From: G047528285 sp047528285
GTDB lineage: Bacteria > Pseudomonadota > Gammaproteobacteria > Enterobacterales > Enterobacteriaceae
Length of the DNA stretch: 64,000 nt
Assembly: GCA_047528285.1 (NCBI GenBank)
Contig: CP180022.1
Location: 496,001 to 560,000 of the forward strand
Direction: 5' to 3'
Below, piece by piece: positions 63,346 to 64,000 of this stretch. The stretch's first letter is position 1. The number at the start of each line of letters is the position of its first letter. The position numbers and the translations under genes were made by a program. Under the pieces are notes generated by a model. It saw nothing but the letters and a program-made list of their open reading frames with translations, made no database searches and was not told the DNA's origin.

Positions 63346-64000
63346 TCATTCTAATAATAGGCGCGCTTTTCTCAGCACGTTATCGACACTAAAACCAAAA
63401 ATCTTGAACAATTCTTTCGCTGGTGCTGATTCTCCGAAGGAGGTCATTCCGACGATTTGCCCATTCAATCCCACGTACTTATACCAATAATCAGCAATAC
63501 CCGATTCAATAGCAACACGGGCCGTAACCGCTTTTGGCAATACTGATTCACGATAAGCCTCCTCCTGCAAATCGAAGACATCAGTGGATGGTAGGGATAC
63601 TACTCGCACTTTTCGGCCTTCATGCTTCAACTGGTTATAAGCAGCTACAGCCAATTCCACTTCTGAACCAGTAGCTATAAAAATCAATTCTGGTTGTCCT
63701 TCGCAGTTTTTAAGGACATAACCGCCACGAACGATATCCGCTAACTGCTGAGCTGTACGATCCTGGTGCGAGAGATCTTGGCGCGATAAAATAAGCGCTG
63801 TAGGTCCATCGTTTCGCTCAATAGCCTTTTTCCAAGCTACCATGGTTTCTACTTGATCGCAAGGGCGCCAATTGCTCATATTTGGCGTCATACGCAGGCT
63901 GGCTAATTGCTCTATAGGCTGATGGGTCGGACCATCCTCCCCCAAACCAATAGAATCATGGGTATAAATCATGATATGATGCGCTTTCATTAACGCTGCC
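63346..64000 (-). CDS. Transketolase, C-terminal part (runs off the window)
   Basis: ThDP enzyme moving two-carbon units between sugar phosphates in the non-oxidative pentose phosphate pathway. The window holds the last 218 or so residues; the frame continues past 64000, so the internal methionine at 63990 is not the start. Matches E. coli TktA/TktB: YTHDSIGLGEDGPTHQP (pyrimidine domain), WRPCDQVET, ALILSRQ, and the C-terminal domain with FIATGSEVELAV, ESGIADYWYKYVGLNG and TSFGESAPAKELF. The paralogue (tktA or tktB) cannot be decided here. It supplies erythrose 4-phosphate and ribose 5-phosphate. Confidence 0.96.
   Translation of the reverse strand, partial: AALMKAHHIMIYTHDSIGLGEDGPTHQPIEQLASLRMTPNMSNWRPCDQVETMVAWKKAIERNDGPTALILSRQDLSHQDRTAQQLADIVRGGYVLKNCEGQPELIFIATGSEVELAVAAYNQLKHEGRKVRVVSLPSTDVFDLQEEAYRESVLPKAVTARVAIESGIADYWYKYVGLNGQIVGMTSFGESAPAKELFKIFGFSVDNVLRKARLLLE

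Overview
This window looks like a piece of the chromosome of a host-restricted gammaproteobacterium of the Enterobacterales, most likely an insect symbiont caught in the middle of genome decay. Every recognisable protein aligns closely by eye with its Escherichia coli counterpart, often at identical length: Rho 419 aa, IlvG 548, IlvE 309, IlvD 616, IlvC 491, MreB 347. Genes are islands in very AT-rich DNA. Roughly half of the window is non-coding, in stretches of up to 3.7 kb, and it still carries relics of genes expected there from enterobacterial gene order. Species and host cannot be named from the sequence.

Layout. 1-2365: AT-rich, empty. 2366-4362: trxA and rho. 6347-15358: the branched-chain amino acid block, with a complete ilvL leader peptide and attenuator, ilvG-ilvM-ilvE-ilvD-ilvA, a decayed ilvY on the minus strand, a surviving LysR-type operator and promoter, and ilvC. 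16851-16937: tRNA-Ser(GGA). 18898-25969: pgm and thiI on the minus strand, then an xseB relic, ispA and dxs on the plus strand. 26361-27588: hinT and lpoB. 30341-30906: a recO relic next to acpS. 32311-33219: a fieF-like metal exporter. 36892-47299: yhdP, then mreD, mreC and mreB on the minus strand; the maf and rng genes expected between yhdP and mreD are gone. 51277-52569: ytfL/paeA. 53930-56275: a broken lysR beside an intact lysA. 56364-59470: 5S and 23S rRNA without a 16S gene. 60309-60899: gmhB. 63346-64000: the 3' end of a transketolase gene that runs off the window.

How the genes work together. The ilv genes carry threonine to isoleucine and pyruvate to valine (and the leucine precursor), and lysA makes the last step to lysine. 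This is the gene set expected of a symbiont that supplies essential amino acids. tkt (pentose phosphates), dxs and ispA (isoprenoids), acpS (fatty acid synthesis), gmhB and pgm (LPS and sugar phosphates), mreBCD and lpoB (cell wall) and yhdP (outer-membrane lipid) indicate a cell that still builds a rod-shaped Gram-negative envelope. Local regulators have been lost (lysR, ilvY), while cis-acting control (ilv attenuator, probable IlvY site) survives.

I found no CRISPR array, prophage, insertion sequence or clearly new gene system. The most unusual signals are the 23S-5S unit cut off from its 16S gene inside the old spacer, an xseB relic broken at a nine-A run, an altered thioredoxin active site (CTPC), a probable orphan IlvY operator, and several long perfect inverted repeats in otherwise decayed DNA. 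Identities come from reading the translations and remembered homologues; no search was run.
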